A DNA stretch of 64,000 bases from Schistocerca nitens (lineage: Eukaryota > Arthropoda > Insecta > Orthoptera > Acrididae), in assembly GCF_023898315.1 (NCBI RefSeq), contig NC_064619.1, forward strand, positions 486,431,376 to 486,495,375. Reading direction: 5' to 3'. The notes below the pieces were generated by a model, which did no database searches, had not been told where the DNA came from, and saw only the letters and a list, made by a program, of their open reading frames with translations. The position numbers were made by a program, and so were the translations under genes. This document shows positions 1-11,770 of this stretch, one piece after another. Position 1 is the first letter of the stretch. Every line of letters begins with the position of its first letter.

Positions 1-2
1 GC

Positions 3-778
3 GATGAGAGTCGCTTCTGCCTTGGTGCCAATGATGGTCGTATGCGTGTTTGGCGCCGTGCAGCTGAGCGCCACAATCAGGACTGCATACGACCGAGGCA
101 CACAGGGCCAACACCCGGCATCATGGTGTGGGGGGCGATCTCCTACACTGGCCGTACACCACTGGTGATCGTCGAGGGGACACTGAATAGTGCACGGTAC
201 ATCCAAACCGTCATCGAACCCATCGTTCTACCATTCCTAGACCGGTAAGGGAACTTGCTGTTCCAACAGGACAATGCACGTCCGCATGTATCCCGTGCCA
301 CCCAACGTGCTCTAGAAGGTGTAAGTCAACTACCCTGGCCAGCAAGATCTCCGGATCTGTCCCCCATTGAGCATGTTTGGGACTGGATGAAGCGTCGTCT
401 CACGCGGTCTGCACGTCCAGTATGAACGCTGGTCCAACTGAGGCGCCAGGTGGAAATGGCATGGCAAGCCGTTCCACAGGACTACATCCAGCATCTCTAC
501 GATCGTCGCCGGCCGAAGTGGCCGTGCGGTTAAAGGCGCTGCAGTCTGGAACCGCAAGACCGCTACGGTTGCAGGTTCGAATCCTGCCTCGGGCATGGAT
601 GTTTGTGATGATGTCCTTAGGTTAGTTAGGTTTAACTAGTTCTAAGTTCTAGGGGACTAATGACCTCCGTAGTTGAGTCCCATAGTGCTCAGAGCCATTA
701 GAACCATTTTTTCTACGATCGTCTCCATGGGAGAATAGCAGCCTGCATTGCTGCGAAAGGTGGATATACACTGTACTA
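3..778 (+). pseudogene. Tc1-like transposase, C-terminal part, interrupted
   Basis: This is the catalytic half of a DDE transposase that cuts and pastes its own transposon at TA sites in the nucleus. The first catalytic Asp motif (SDES) is at the window edge, the QQDNARPH motif is near 265-290, and the SPDLSPIEHVWDW motif is near 352-386. In-frame stops occur at 246-248 (TAA, where the intact copy at 18.1 kb has a Leu codon) and at 423-425 (TGA). A SINE at 508-711 breaks the last 60 or so codons; after it the reading resumes to a TAG at 776-778. The gene cannot make a full protein. Confidence 0.85.
508..711 (+). mobile_element. tRNA-derived SINE (common head) inside Tc1 copy A
   Basis: The head begins GCCGGCCG and carries a tRNA-like A box (TGGCCGTGCGG) and B box (GGTTCGAATCC), the internal RNA polymerase III promoter. 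The tail ends in the motif CAGAGCCATTAGAACCATTTT. It is flanked by a perfect 12-bp TSD, TCTACGATCGTC, at 496-507 and 712-723, both copies belonging to the transposase gene. This shows target-primed insertion into the transposon. Confidence 0.93.
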
Positions 779-1005
779 GTGCCGACATTGTGCATGCTCT
801 GTTGCCTGTGTCTATGTGCCTGTGGTTCTGTCAGTGTGATCATGTGATGTATCTGACCCCAGGAATGTGTCAATAAAGTTTCCCCTTCCTGGGACAATGA
901 ATTCACGGTGTTCTTATTTCATTTTCCAGGAGTGTAGTAGTACTGGTATAATGTACTACTATATTCAAAACGTAATTAGCGTTATATTCTGTTTATGGTC
1001 ATTAC

Positions 1006-1260
1006 ATGTGTAATAATATAAAGATGCTCAATAGAGAGAATACTGATGAACAGCTGTATGGGTATTTTCAACTAGATGGAGTAACAGCACACATCGCATT
1101 GGCAACCTCGTCACGTGTGTATGAGACTTTCAGTGAGGAGAGAACAATCAGCATAGGTAGTGAAATCTCCTGTCAACCTCGATCACATGATTTCTGTGCC
1201 TGTGATTTTTACCTGTGGGGCAAACTGTAGGGTCATATGTACTCAAATTATCCCATAACT
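1006..1260 (+). pseudogene. Mariner/IS630-type transposase remnant
   Basis: A short open stretch reads YFQLDGVTAHIA and, about 45 residues later, RSHDFCACDFYLWGKL followed by a stop, then GHMYSNYP. This matches the layout of the second and third catalytic motifs of mariner-like transposases (QQDGATAHTA and PPRSPDLTPxDFFLWG). Several key residues are replaced and both ends of the gene are missing. It adjoins the right end of Tc1 copy A. The mariner-type call rests on two motifs only. Confidence 0.5.
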
Positions 1261-1517
1261 GGAAGGAAAACAGGAGATCAGCGTTCCAAGAGACTAACCT
1301 TTCAATAAACACTGTCTATGTAGATTCTTCATAGAATCAAGAAGTATTAGGGCAGACATTTGTAGCTTACCCATATGGCGCTACAATACTTTAATTTTTA
1401 TTGGAGTATTTCTTTGAATGGAAACTATTGATATGATCATTGACCTTCTTAAGCTTCGAAAAATGACATTAGATGCCAATGGAGACAGCAGAAACACCTC
1501 TCTCGTAATACTCCTGG

Positions 1518-1720
1518 TTCAAATGGTCCAAATGGCTCTGAAGCACTATGGGACTTAACTTCTGAGGTCATCAGTCCCCTAGAACTTAGAACTACTTAAA
1601 CCTAACTAACCTAAGGACATCACACACATCCATGCCCGAGGCAGGATTGGAACCTGCGACCGTAGCGGTCGCGCGGTTGCAGACTGCAGCTCCTAGAACC
1701 GCTCGGCCACCCCGGCTGGC
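1518..1720 (-). mobile_element. tRNA-derived SINE (common head)
   Basis: Same family as the SINE at 508, in reverse orientation: tail first on the plus strand (GGTTCAAATGG), then the reverse of the B box, then the head ending CCCCGGCTGGC. The TSD is AATACTCCTGG at 1507-1517 and AATATTCCTGG at 1721-1731 (10 of 11 matching). Confidence 0.93.
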
Positions 1721-1731
1721 AATATTCCTGG

Positions 1732-3294
1732 AGCACTGAAATTCCTCGAAAGTGATAACAAATAGTCGTAGTCAATCAACAGAGTTTTGTCATGAATGGG
1801 TTCTTACTTACACTTACACCTCTTACACTAATTTGTCTGAGGGCATGTGGTCATTAAGTCATTTGACGGACGTAAACCAAGAGAAAATTTTCCAAGCCAA
1901 TGGCGTAGTATCATTGTCCTGTTATGGACTTAAAAGAGTACAGTTTAATGGAGAGACAAGTGGCGTAGTTTAATATAGTGCAGCAAAATGAAGGCTTCTT
2001 TAGAAGAATTAATTTCCTCTGTCGTACAGGTTTTATCTCAGTTAATACATAAGCATCATGTACTAACATATCTATTGCATTAATGATCTTTAATATCAAA
2101 ATGCAGATACGCTGATTCATACCAATCAGATCCTTGTTACAAATGAATGTCGTTGTGCAACCAGGAAGATGTGTTGATTTCTGACTTTCCGTGTCACGAG
2201 CAACTTCTGGGCATGAAGCAAAAATATTTTGGGCTTCAGCCGAAATAAAATTTATCACAAGGTAAGAAATTTGTCACAAATTAATACAAATGCCCTAACA
2301 GTTTACAATAGGCTCATCAAGGATATTGTACAGAAGTCTGTTCCTTCAGAAAGTAGCTACTGCCACTACCTACGCTACCTTAATTGTGTATAAATGCCCT
2401 CATTTAGCGACACATCCGTGGAAAGTCTTTCGGTGAGCACAAGAGATTGACGCACACGTGACTGATCTTAAGTTCTCAGAAAGAGGACTGTATGCGTTCC
2501 GAAGCATAAGGTTTAAATTTGGAATACATGTAAATTACATAACAAAAAGTCAATGAAAGTAATAAATCCTTTGAGTACCAACTGTGCCCTTCGAGTCTAA
2601 CAATAGTAGTCACTATATGTTTGATGAAATGTATGTTATATTCTAGAATTTTGTACGAAATATAAATCTCATCACAAAATATAGTCTCATAACCAGAATA
2701 CAATGGAAAACTGCTTTGTTAAGGTTACAGCATCAGCATAGGAAAAACAGCGCCGTTTTCCGGGGACTACAAGTTGTATGGTTATATCTTAATTTCGTGT
2801 TTCGCATCCACATTATTTTTTCACAAAGCTGCATTATTTTTATACCAGTGATTTTGTTTTACTTCTTTGTTTCAGGCGACTAGGCTATGTTTTTCTATAT
2901 TAAAATTGGTCAGAATTTCACTCGTCTGGAAATGTCGATACATGTTGCACCATCTTTTCTTTTTGGGCACATGATCTTGCCGTGCACAACTGCTTTGCTG
3001 AAGAGCATTACTGACCGATTCAATATAATCTCTGTCGGTCCATTATGGCCAGGGGACATCGGCCGGTAAGCACTTTTCAATTCAATAAACTTTACCAAAA
3101 GTCGTGTACTTCAAGTTACTTTATTTTATTTCGAACGCAACCAGTTTCGGAAATTCATTTTGCCACCTTCAGGCCCCATACGCTTTCTTCGAATCACCGG
3201 ACTTATCGTATAGCGCCATAAAACTGGATACCGTGAATCACAATTGTTGTGTAGCGTGTCACGCTTTAGTATACTCTTTCATTTCGAAGTATAT
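1732..3294. other. No recognisable feature
   Basis: AT-rich sequence. The open frames here are short, lack recognisable motifs and occur on both strands. I see no convincing splice-bounded exon, RNA gene or terminal repeat. Confidence 0.5.
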
Positions 3295-3305
3295 GCTAAG
3301 GATGA

Positions 3306-3496
3306 GCCGGTCGGTGTGGCCGTGCGGTTAAAGGCGCTACAGTCTGGAACCGCGTGACCGCTACGGTCGCAGGTTCGAATCCTGCCTCGGGCATGGATGT
3401 GTGTGATGTCCTTAGGTTAGTTAGGTTTAATTAGTTCTAAGTTCTAGGCGACTCATGACCTCAGAAGTTAAGTCGCATAGTGCTCAGAGCCAGCCA
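3306..3496 (+). mobile_element. tRNA-derived SINE (common head)
   Basis: Head GCCGGTCGGTGTGGCC, B box GGTTCGAATCC, shared tail ending CAGAGCCAGCCA. A perfect 11-bp TSD, GCTAAGGATGA, lies at 3295-3305 and 3497-3507. The tail lacks the usual TTTGAACCATTTT end, so this copy is slightly 3'-shortened or mutated. Confidence 0.92.
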
Positions 3497-3583
3497 GCTA
3501 AGGATGACAGATGACATCACTAATTCATGTTATTCATTAGAGCGCGGAATTTTAAGGAAATTAAGTGTATCTACGTCGATATA

Positions 3584-4722
3584 CACCGATGAGCCAAAAC
3601 ATTATGACCATCAGCTTAACAGTTTGTTTGTCTATCTTTGGAACGACATAAATGACTGATTCTGCGTATTGGGAATCCGACAGTTTGTTGGTAGCTTTGT
3701 GACGGTATGTGGCAATAAGTGTCTTCGCAAACGTCATGTAAATCGCGTGAATAACGGACCGCTCATTTGCGTACTCTGTGCTGGCACCCGATGGTGATCT
3801 AGATTGGTTCCATATGATTTGCATCATGTGAATTTGGTCGCCAAGACAACAACATGAGTTCACTATAATGCTCCTTAAACGAATGTAACACTATTCTGGC
3901 TCCGAGGGTCGGACAGCTGTACTGCTGTAAGACATCGCCGTCGGGACAGACATCAAGCATGAAACGATGCAAGTAGTACACGGCTGTCAGTGCGTCTTCG
4001 ATTACTACCACAGGTTCCGTGCAAGATAAGGCCTCCCATAGCACAATACTGCTCCCATAAGTCTGCTTCTCCAGCTGCCGTTCCCTCGATGACGGAATCT
4101 GTGGAGACGACCACCGACCTTCTGTAGCACAAATGTGATTCACCCGAATAGCTGACACGTTTCCACTGACCGGCGGTCGAATCCCGATGGTCCCGTGCAC
4201 ACTGCAATTGTAACTGACGACGCCGTTGCATAACAATTGGAAGACGTAGGTGTAGTCTGCTGCGTAGCTCCATATTCAACAATATGCGATGCAAGGTGTG
4301 CTCCGAAACACTTGCGTGTTCGCCAGCATTGGGCTCTATACTACTCTACAGAGCCGACAAGCCTCCGAACCTCACGTCTTGTGAATAGCCGTGGTCGTTC
4401 AACCATCTAGCGCCTAGTGGTAATTTCACTGTTGTTTTACATTTTCCGTAGGCGCTGGCGACAGTAGCACGGGAACATTCGACAAGCTTCGCCGTTTTCG
4501 AGATACTCGTTCACAGGCTAGGCGTAATAATAATCTGACCTTTTCCAAAGTCGTTTATATCAATGGACTTCCCCACTTGCAGCCCATATCTTCGCTAGGG
4601 TGATCCCCCAGTTGTTACTGCTCCACTTGCATGGATATTTTACCGCCTCATGTGCCCGTAACGCCACCAACGGCACCCAACGTCGCGGTGGGCAGTTGTC
4701 ACAATGTTTTGGATGAGTCGTG
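3584..4722 (-). mobile_element. Tc1-like transposon, family 3 (degenerate, both ends present)
   Basis: The ends are imperfect inverted repeats: CACCGATGAGCCAAAACATT on the left and, on the opposite strand, CACGACTCATCCAAAACATT on the right, each bordered by TA (3582-3583 and 4723-4724). At 1139 bp it is short for an autonomous Tc1 element. The interior carries a decayed minus-strand transposase. A related fragment lies at 26.6-27.2 kb. Confidence 0.75.
3799..4236 (-). pseudogene. Tc1-like transposase remnant, family 3
   Basis: The minus-strand translation contains GSSIVLWEALS, then LHRFMLDVCPDGDVLQQYSCPT, then EEHYSEL-like residues (here KEHYSELMLLSW) and RPNSHDANHMEPIW. These correspond in order to the (V)WGGIS, QQDNAxxH and PPNSPDLNPIEHxWD blocks of Tc1 transposases. 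The second Asp is replaced by Tyr and the third motif is corrupted, so the protein would be inactive. Upstream domains are out of frame. Confidence 0.65.
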
Positions 4723-4724
4723 TA

Positions 4725-5830
4725 TGTCGTTAGATAATATGCCTATTATCGTCTAATGAATGACAGAAAATAGTAACACGGACAAATCATAGTAAATTAT
4801 ACGAAATTCCCTGAAGCGTTAAGGAACTAGAACGCAAGGAAACAGTGGAAATATTTCCTTAAAATCCTGTTGTCTGGAAAATAACTGATGTTTTATATAA
4901 AACTTCGCCTGTGTTAAATAAAAAAAATGGAAGCTAAATCAGCTCTCGGGTGTCCGAGAATGTCACGGAAATGCATTCATTTATATTTCTCCACGACTTG
5001 TGATGAATTGAGGCCACGCACTCACGGTATCAAATTTATAACGCAGAGTTCGACGTGAATAACGAAAGATTTGAAAAATCTGAAATAATTCACGTGTTTT
5101 TGATGTGCAAATATTAAAATTTTTACGTCCACACCAGCTACGTTTTCTCGTTAGCGAGTGAAAGCGGTGTCTGTTTACATGAGTGTCACATTTAACGTGT
5201 GACGTGTATAATACAATCTTGCAGGGTAAACCTCTATGTTATGTCGAAAATTGTGACAGCGCTATCGGACACGTAAACGCGGGATTGGAAAATTATTTTG
5301 GAATTTCTCATACTTTCTCTAACAGTCGCGCTTAGTGTAAACACGGCGTGCTAATCATTCTGTTCATTCGGTTATTCGTTTTTTAAACTGGTTAGAGTAA
5401 TTATTGTCTTGAAATTAAGGTGTCATTTCAATTAGTTTGTCAAGGATTCTAAAACACAGCAGGTGACTAAAATGATGTGCTCGTTTTCTTGCTTATTGCA
5501 ATCAAAGTACTAAAACATAAGAACAAATAACTTCAGTCTGTAATCATAAATATTTGGAAATATTTAGGAACAAAGAATTGACAGAACTGCATAAGCTCGG
5601 ATGGCTCAAAGTTCAGATATTCGACAACAGTTTTTACCAGCCAGCTTTTGTACACATATTTGTAGCAATTGAAGTATACTTTTGATGTTTTATTCACATT
5701 TCGTTGTTTGCAGGAAACCTGAATTTCACAACGTATACAATGGTTTGTTTTCACTTAGCCATGCAGGATGGACTTCTACGAGTAATCTCCAATGAGTGAC
5801 AACTAAGCTTGTTCCTTTTTTTTTTTTTTT
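4725..5830. other. No recognisable feature
   Basis: Mostly AT-rich intergenic-type sequence with a poly-T run near 5817-5833. No open frame with recognisable motifs, no terminal repeats and no SINE tail were seen. Confidence 0.5.
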
Positions 5831-5834
5831 AAGC

Positions 5835-7190
5835 TCATTCGCCAGGTCCACAGAGATGAAGAAGTTGCCAATCGTGAGGAATGGCTGTGCCACCTTCGTA
5901 ACGACATGGTGACCAAGATCCTTGCTTGGATCACGAGTTTCATCTTTGCTGCAGTAAGGGAATCCATTCAGGATGTAGCACTTGCCGGCATCAGAAAGAA
6001 GCCAGTATTTTATCCCATACTTAGCAGGTTTCCTCGGTCTGTACTGTATGAATGGGCACTTGCACTTTTAGGGTCGATGGTGCTTTGAAAAAAAGAAGGT
6101 CCAAGCTTACTGCTCCATAAGTATTTGTAAGAAATAACCCGAGCGCCAAATACTACACGACTGTAGAGCAATCTGTCTACTTCTTCCAGCCATAGGAACC
6201 ACTCATTCTTAAAAACTGTGCTGTGAGACCTTTCTTCACAGTAGTTTAGTTTCAGGATTGGGTCTCTGACATATAGGCGAAACACAGAGAGTGGTGAATC
6301 GTCTACAACTGTTTGGCTTGTACCGTTGGCCCGATTATCTCCTGCAAAACATTCTGCACGCAGCGCCTACCTGCCACGTTGTGTGGCTGAATTCGTGTCC
6401 TATGGGTGTCATTGGTGTTCTCCACTTACTCATCAGCGAGAACATGCCTCACGGTGTTTCCTCTTCCTCGTCCATGATAAACTGCCGCACCACGTCTGGC
6501 ACTCAATCTACCACGTCCACATCCACCTCTCGGCACTATGATCTCGATCGCCTTGACATCGCCTTCTTGTGGGTGGTCCACAACAACTAGATCATCGCCA
6601 TTGTGAGATGTAAATTGAATCATATGTCAAAATTAATTGTAACTAGTGAGAGACAGAGAATGACGGCAAAAAACCAGCCATGAAGCAGTTTGACTCACAC
6701 GATTACATTAAATGATCATTGATATTGCGTTTTGACTAAAGATTTATTTATCAACGACTTACCGACTCCATCAGTTTGCTGACCGATGGCTCCTCTACCG
6801 CACCGTCCTCGACCTGGTCGAAGGCTCCCTCCTGCATGGGAGACTCGTTTGGTTCGTCTCTTGGAAGAATGTCCATGCTCTCGGGTAGAATCTGCAAATC
6901 CGGCACCTAAAGGATAGACGAAAGAAAGCCATGCAGTAACTGTGCACTCATTGGTTCATGAACATAGGGAGAATGGTTCATGCTTACATCGAGCAAGAGG
7001 GAGATCACCGTCAGATGGATCATAGCATGCTAGAAGGTCATTTCATGGATCTGAATCACTTGAGTCAGCAGTTTCCATTGGAACAAAATCGTCTTCCTCC
7101 TACGCATATACCTCACTCCCGTATTCTTCAGTCGATTGGGTCTGTGAAATATTCTCCAGATAGAGAATCCATGCCTCTGTAAGGCCACGT
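5835..7190 (-). mobile_element. Decayed piggyBac-like transposase locus
   Basis: On the minus strand, near 6020-5840, the frame reads AKYGIKYWLLSDAGKCYILN and, a little later, DLGHHVVTKV and FFISVDLANEL, which is the post-catalytic core of piggyBac transposases (KPxKxGIKxW...). Upstream, near 6270-6190, are RLYVRDPILKLNY and FKNEWFLWLEEV, matching the DPIL...FxxLxRxLRFDD-type block. Further upstream, 7160-7000, is an acidic Ser/Asp/Glu-rich stretch (STEEYGSEVYA, EEDDFVPMETADSSDSDP) typical of the N-terminus. Stops and frameshifts break the gene repeatedly. I did not find the terminal inverted repeats or TTAA sites. Part of the N-terminal region may be spliced (see 6763-6906). Confidence 0.7.
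6763..6906 (-). other. Candidate spliced exon, 144 nt, within the piggyBac-like locus
   Basis: On the minus strand a pyrimidine-rich tract followed by TTTAG precedes the block, and its end is followed by GTAAGTCG, a near-ideal donor. The 144-nt block is open in the phase that starts at its first base (48 codons: VPDLQILPESMD ... VSKLMES), acidic in composition. A second frame is also open, so phase is not proven. A similar donor (GTAAGTGG) follows the RGG-rich stretch near 6430. The acidic content fits the N-terminus of the surrounding piggyBac-like gene; a small host exon is the alternative. Confidence 0.45.
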
Positions 7191-7215
7191 AATATTTCTT
7201 TCGTAGCTTCATTGA

Positions 7216-10200
7216 CGCGAAAGCGCGAAAATGAACTGCAAGCTCACTTCACTGCCATCAGGTCTGTCTCAGCCGGCTTGTCTTGACCACAGACGAAGAT
7301 ATAGAGACAGGAAACTTCCACAAGGGCGACGCGCCTTATGTCTGCTGTTAAGAGAACTACCAGCAGTCCCACCGACAGCGTTGCAGGAGAGGTGGCTTCC
7401 CTACAGTATAATACGTTATTCTGTGGCTTCCCAGTGTCACTTCGTAGGTCTCCATGACTGCAGTCCTTAGAAAACAGAAAGCCGATCCGATATAAAAGTA
7501 TCTCCCGACCTCTGAATTTTTCGTATTTCACGTTCTTTATGGCGACGTTGTTTTAGCTTATATTTTCTCTTCTTTCCCCATGTATTTGCGACAGTGGTCC
7601 TTTGTAAACATAACTATAGCTTCTGCACGCGTATTATAATATTAGTAGCCTTGTACAAGAAATTGTCATTCTTACTTTAATGTAAAATCTTCTTACTTAA
7701 CACAAACAAGGCGTAGTTCTTACACGCATATGCTTAGCGCTCTCGGCATCCCAATTTTTCCTTAACGTTTGAGCCAGTATCTTTGAACAGTTGGCCTTTG
7801 TCCCTGGGATGGTGAATACTTATATTATGCAAATATTTTATTCTTTAGACTCCTGTTATAATTTTATGTAGACAAGAGCCTATATTGTTTGGCGAATACA
7901 TTTTTACATTTATTCTCACGCATGCTGGATGTAATCTGGCTGCTGTCTTAAGCCAAGGCATGTGATGTTTCTGATTTTTGTAACAATTTCATATACGTCA
8001 AGAGCTGCTACGCTTCAGCTAATGTAGTTTACCACCATGTGATGTAACAAGTGAGTACGCTTACCTCAAAATATTTTTCTGTTATCAATATTTTGTAATG
8101 TATCTAGAAATAGTTTATAATTGTTCATATACATTTTTAGGGCCCCACTCCTTCTGAACATGATATTTTTACGAATATTGACACCTGGGTCAAGGGCTAA
8201 GTTAACTGATTGGTTGATGTTTCTCAAAGTCTTAAAATTTTTGCAGCTACTGAATTAGCCATGTTTAAGATATTAATAATTCCTGTTAGGGATGGAGTGT
8301 GGGAGTTGGGGTGTGGCGCCTTAAAGGTCGTTTTTTAAATTCTTTCTTGAATAATTCGAAAACCGCGGATTCCAGGAAATATGTTTGCCACAGAAGAATA
8401 AAATTACATTAGAATCACACGAAAATACGCCATTCCTTTTTTTCTCTAGGACTAATAATTTCTGCGTTACAAGGTACGTAACATCACAATTATTAATAGC
8501 AACGTTTCAATAGTGTAAAATTAATCTTTTTTTAAATAAAGGGTGTGGATGTTTACATTGAAAGTGAGTACCAGATTTAAATGCAGTAGAGCCGTATTAA
8601 AGGCGAAATTGAATTCCGGTATCGTAACAGTGTGGGAGCAGTGCAGTGGCGGGAGGGGAGGTGGGGGAGATTTGGAGTGTAGAGGCGTTATTGAAGGCAG
8701 ATCGCCGGATTATGTTTATGCACCTATCTCCTCCGTAGATCTGAAAACTGGAAGTAAATCCACACTACGTCACAAGAAGCAACCACATGGTGTTTCAGAG
8801 AGTTGTACCAATGCGCCTACTGCGTGCCTTATGACTCACTAGCGACGACGTACGCAGACAATCTGGGAGATGTTTATTTTTTGCAAAGCGTATTAACGCT
8901 ACAAGCACTAAAGATATAAGTTACTAATGATTCTAACATAAGGGACGCATATGTACAAAATTTACGTAAATATCAGCTCACTGGTCTGCACTGCTAATGG
9001 GGAAACTTATTCTTAGTGATTCTTCACGGCAGATGTTGCGTTCTTCCGGGACAGGTGACTTTCACGAGCGCTGCTCGCTTTTCAGTTTACGACAGCCAAG
9101 ACCTCTCCAGCATTTTCTGTCCACTTCTCTAGTGCGACTAGATAAAATAACCAGGCTAAACTCGGGTTCATAAAGTGGAGCTACTTTTAGTTTGTAGAAT
9201 ACTCATTTTCAAATGTTAAGGGACCTATTATGTAACAAAGTGCATCAACTGGAGCAGTCAATTGTCTACCAGACTAAAGAGCTCTGCCCCAACCTGTGAA
9301 AACGTATTTGACGATGTGTGTTACATTGTCATCGCATTCAATGGCTTGAATACTTTTCACAGAATGGCAGGATAAGAGGTATCAAATGCATCAGCCTAGC
9401 TTCAGCTCCCTTAACATCTCAGAATGCCCAGAGTCTTTAGATGTTTCAACAAATGTGAAGAAATTGTTACAGCATGTTACTCTTCTAGCAGTGGGCGCTA
9501 TATGCATGCGCGAAAGCACTGCGTGTTGCTAATGTTAAGTAACGCAATATTATATGAAAGCAAAATACAATCTCATTAATTTTAGAGGCATACGTTAAGT
9601 ATAAAATGATTTTTAGAAAACATTTATGTAGCAGAGTGGTACTGCACATAGATTTAGCATGCAGAAGATAATTCCATTACAAGAAATTACTTCCGTTGAA
9701 ATTTTTTTGGGAATACCAACTGTAGAAACATGTGCTGAAAAGGACACGAAAAATAAAACCCAGTGATATGACATGTAAGTAGCTCATCAGAGGAAGTATT
9801 TTGAGGAAATCTGCACAGTTGCCGATGTGAGCGGGGATCGGTAAACACGTGTTATGTGACCAGGAGCAGCGCTTTAAGGCTACCAAGGAAGTGCTTACTC
9901 GCGCGTTGCAACTTATCGCTCAGAATCTAACCGTGTCTGTTAGCAAGATGTTTATAAATTTCAAGTTCTTCTAACAAATTCATTTTCCAGCCTTTTATTT
10001 CCTTCCTTAAAATTAAGGTTTCTTCTAATTCCTTTGGAGAATGGTATGAGATCAGTAAATGTTATGAACATTTCTTCCTTTCTTACCTGACGGGGATTTT
10101 TGTTATGTTGCTCAGGTCACTCCCTCGTACCTCTGCACAAAAGTTAGGACTACATACATTTTCTGTCGGTATTTTCCTCCGTCGACTGGACTACTCTATA

Positions 10201-10500
10201 TGAGATTGAACGGTGAAAGATCTCTTCAGGGTGGTAGTCATTCGATATGCGAATTTAGTAGGATGCATTGCCACTGTACGCAATTACACGGAAATAGTTA
10301 TCGATGAACGAATACTGGTCAAGGTCTGCCTTATATTTTATGACATTCAGCTGCATGTCGTTCGAGAACAGGTGCAAACAGTTCATAAATTTTCTCCCAA
10401 GCTATCTTCAAACAATGAGATGTATCTAATGTTTAGTGCGAGTAGAGTTGGGACAAGATATCTACATCCTTTATTATTCTTTTCAATCTGTACCATTTAC
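7216..10500. other. No recognisable feature
   Basis: About 3.3 kb without assignable content. The longest open frame (8543-8842, plus) has no family motifs and includes a low-complexity Gly-rich stretch. No SINE tail, LTR-like boundary or RNA gene was seen. Confidence 0.5.
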
Positions 10501-10514
10501 TATCTCAGTGAGCC

Positions 10515-11770
10515 TTAGAGAAATTCAAACGCATCTCATCATTCCTCAGTATTTTCGTATTCCACTTCTGTGAGATTTTCTTAATTTTCAAACAGCTCAA
10601 CATTGTTAAACTGCGAGCCTCTATCGGCTCCAGTGTATGCCGTACGAGTACAATATAATATCTTATTTCGGACTCTCTGTCTGACCTAAGTGTTATCCAT
10701 CTGGAATCTGGCTTTGTCGCCTTCTCTCTCTTAGAAGTACTTCTCCTCCTGTCGTCATTTTTGAACAGTGTATTTTCTATTTCTATTTGAAATTTATTGC
10801 AGATCTCAAGTAGTCATCACCCACTGTTACTCCAACTACCAAGGTCCGTCCTCTATTCAATCCCCTACCACCGCGTTCCAGTTGCCTATGATTGTAAGAT
10901 TATAGTTTCCCTTTACATACTAAGGTGCCGTTGTATACTTTCTCTATCCCATCTGCTACTGACATTCGCATGTATAAATCAACTGGGGCTCATGGTGTAT
11001 GTCTGCTGTTGATTCTGCCGGCCGGGGTGGCACAACTTGACTAGAAGAAAGGATCGGTTGGTAGGACATGTCCTGAGACATCAAGGGATCACAAATTTAG
11101 CATTGGAGGGCAGCGTGGAGGGTAAAAATCGTAGAGGTAGACCAAGAGATGAATACACTAAACAGATTCAGAAAGATGTAGGTTGCAGTAGGTACTGGGA
11201 GATGAAGAACCTTGCACACGATAGAGCAGCATGAAGAGCTACAGTCCGGAACCGCGCGACCGCTACGGTCGCAGGTTCGAATCCTGCCTCGGGCATGGAT
11301 GTGTGTGATGCCCTTAGATTAGTTAGGTTTAAGTAGTTCTAAGATCTAGGGGACTGATGACCTCAGAAGTTAAGTCCCATAGTGCTCAGAGCCATTTGAA
11401 CCATTTTGCTGTTGATTCTGATGAAAGGAACTCTATTACTGAACTGTTCGTAATAACTCTCTCTCTGCCCCACGTACCTACTCATAACGAATCCCACTCC
11501 CTTTATATCATTTTCTGCTGCTGGTGATATTGCCTTACATTCTTCTAGTGAAGAATCCTTGTCTTCTTTCGATTTTGCTTTACTGCCCCCCCCCCCCCCC
11601 CAAATATGTCTACGTGGAATCTTTGCATTCCCCTTTTCAGATTCCTTCCCTTCCTTATCACGTTCAAACTTCTGACAGCCTACGCTCCTACTCGTAAAAT
11701 GTTACCTCTTCATTGAGTATTCAATTCTTTATCATGGTTACGTTTACCGTACCCTCCCGGAGATCCTAAT
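10515..11770 (-). mobile_element. RTE-like LINE fragment, endonuclease domain (degenerate)
   Basis: Read on the minus strand this matches, base by base in long blocks, the 5' leader and endonuclease region of the LINE at 51.9-52.8 kb. For example, the reverse of GTTCCAGTTGCCTATGATTG corresponds to the MGDWNAVVG codons there, and the start of the element at 11640-11760 matches the GGATCTCCGGGAGGG...GTCAGAAG leader. The reverse transcriptase part is absent, so it is truncated on its 3' side near 10515. It contains numerous indels, a 16-C homopolymer at 11586-11601, and the chimeric insertion at 11017-11407. Its 5' end is joined to a tRNA-Val fragment. Confidence 0.8.
11017..11407 (+). mobile_element. 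Chimeric SINE with internal LINE segment
   Basis: The first 16 or so bases are a SINE head (GCCGGCCGGGGTGGC). About 200 bases of LINE 3' coding sequence follow (translation includes RKDRLVGHVLRHQG and EGKNRRGRPRDEY). Then, from GCTACAGTCCGGAACC, the SINE resumes with its B box and full tail. The SINE bases normally between these points, including most of the A box, are missing. A perfect TSD, GCTGTTGATTCTG, bounds the whole chimera (11005-11017 and 11408-11420), so it inserted as one unit. Confidence 0.88.

Larger units (their letters stand above)
1..934 (+). mobile_element. Tc1-like transposon, family 1, copy A (3' part, cut by window start)
   Basis: This is the downstream two thirds of a Tc1/mariner superfamily element; the left end lies outside the window. 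It aligns by eye with the complete copy at 17848-19269 (window base 1 matches 18552). Its right terminal inverted repeat ends CCAGGAGTG at 934, followed by the TA target at 935-936. A polyadenylation signal sits in the short 3' UTR. A SINE has been inserted at 508-711, so this copy is older than that SINE. The element is dead because of the stops noted under the transposase remnant. Confidence 0.9.

Noticed and set aside
508..600. tRNA genes suggested by perfect A and B boxes
   Set aside because: These are SINE heads: tails and TSDs are present and the acceptor stems do not close.
8543..8842. Possible host exon (99-codon frame)
   Set aside because: No splice signals in the right places, no motif, and low-complexity Gly content.
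10213..10518. 101-codon plus-strand frame
   Set aside because: It borders and partly overlaps an antisense LINE fragment and shows no motif.
11586..11601. C16 homopolymer as a possible regulatory element
   Set aside because: It lies in decayed LINE sequence and is most simply a slippage product or sequencing-prone run.
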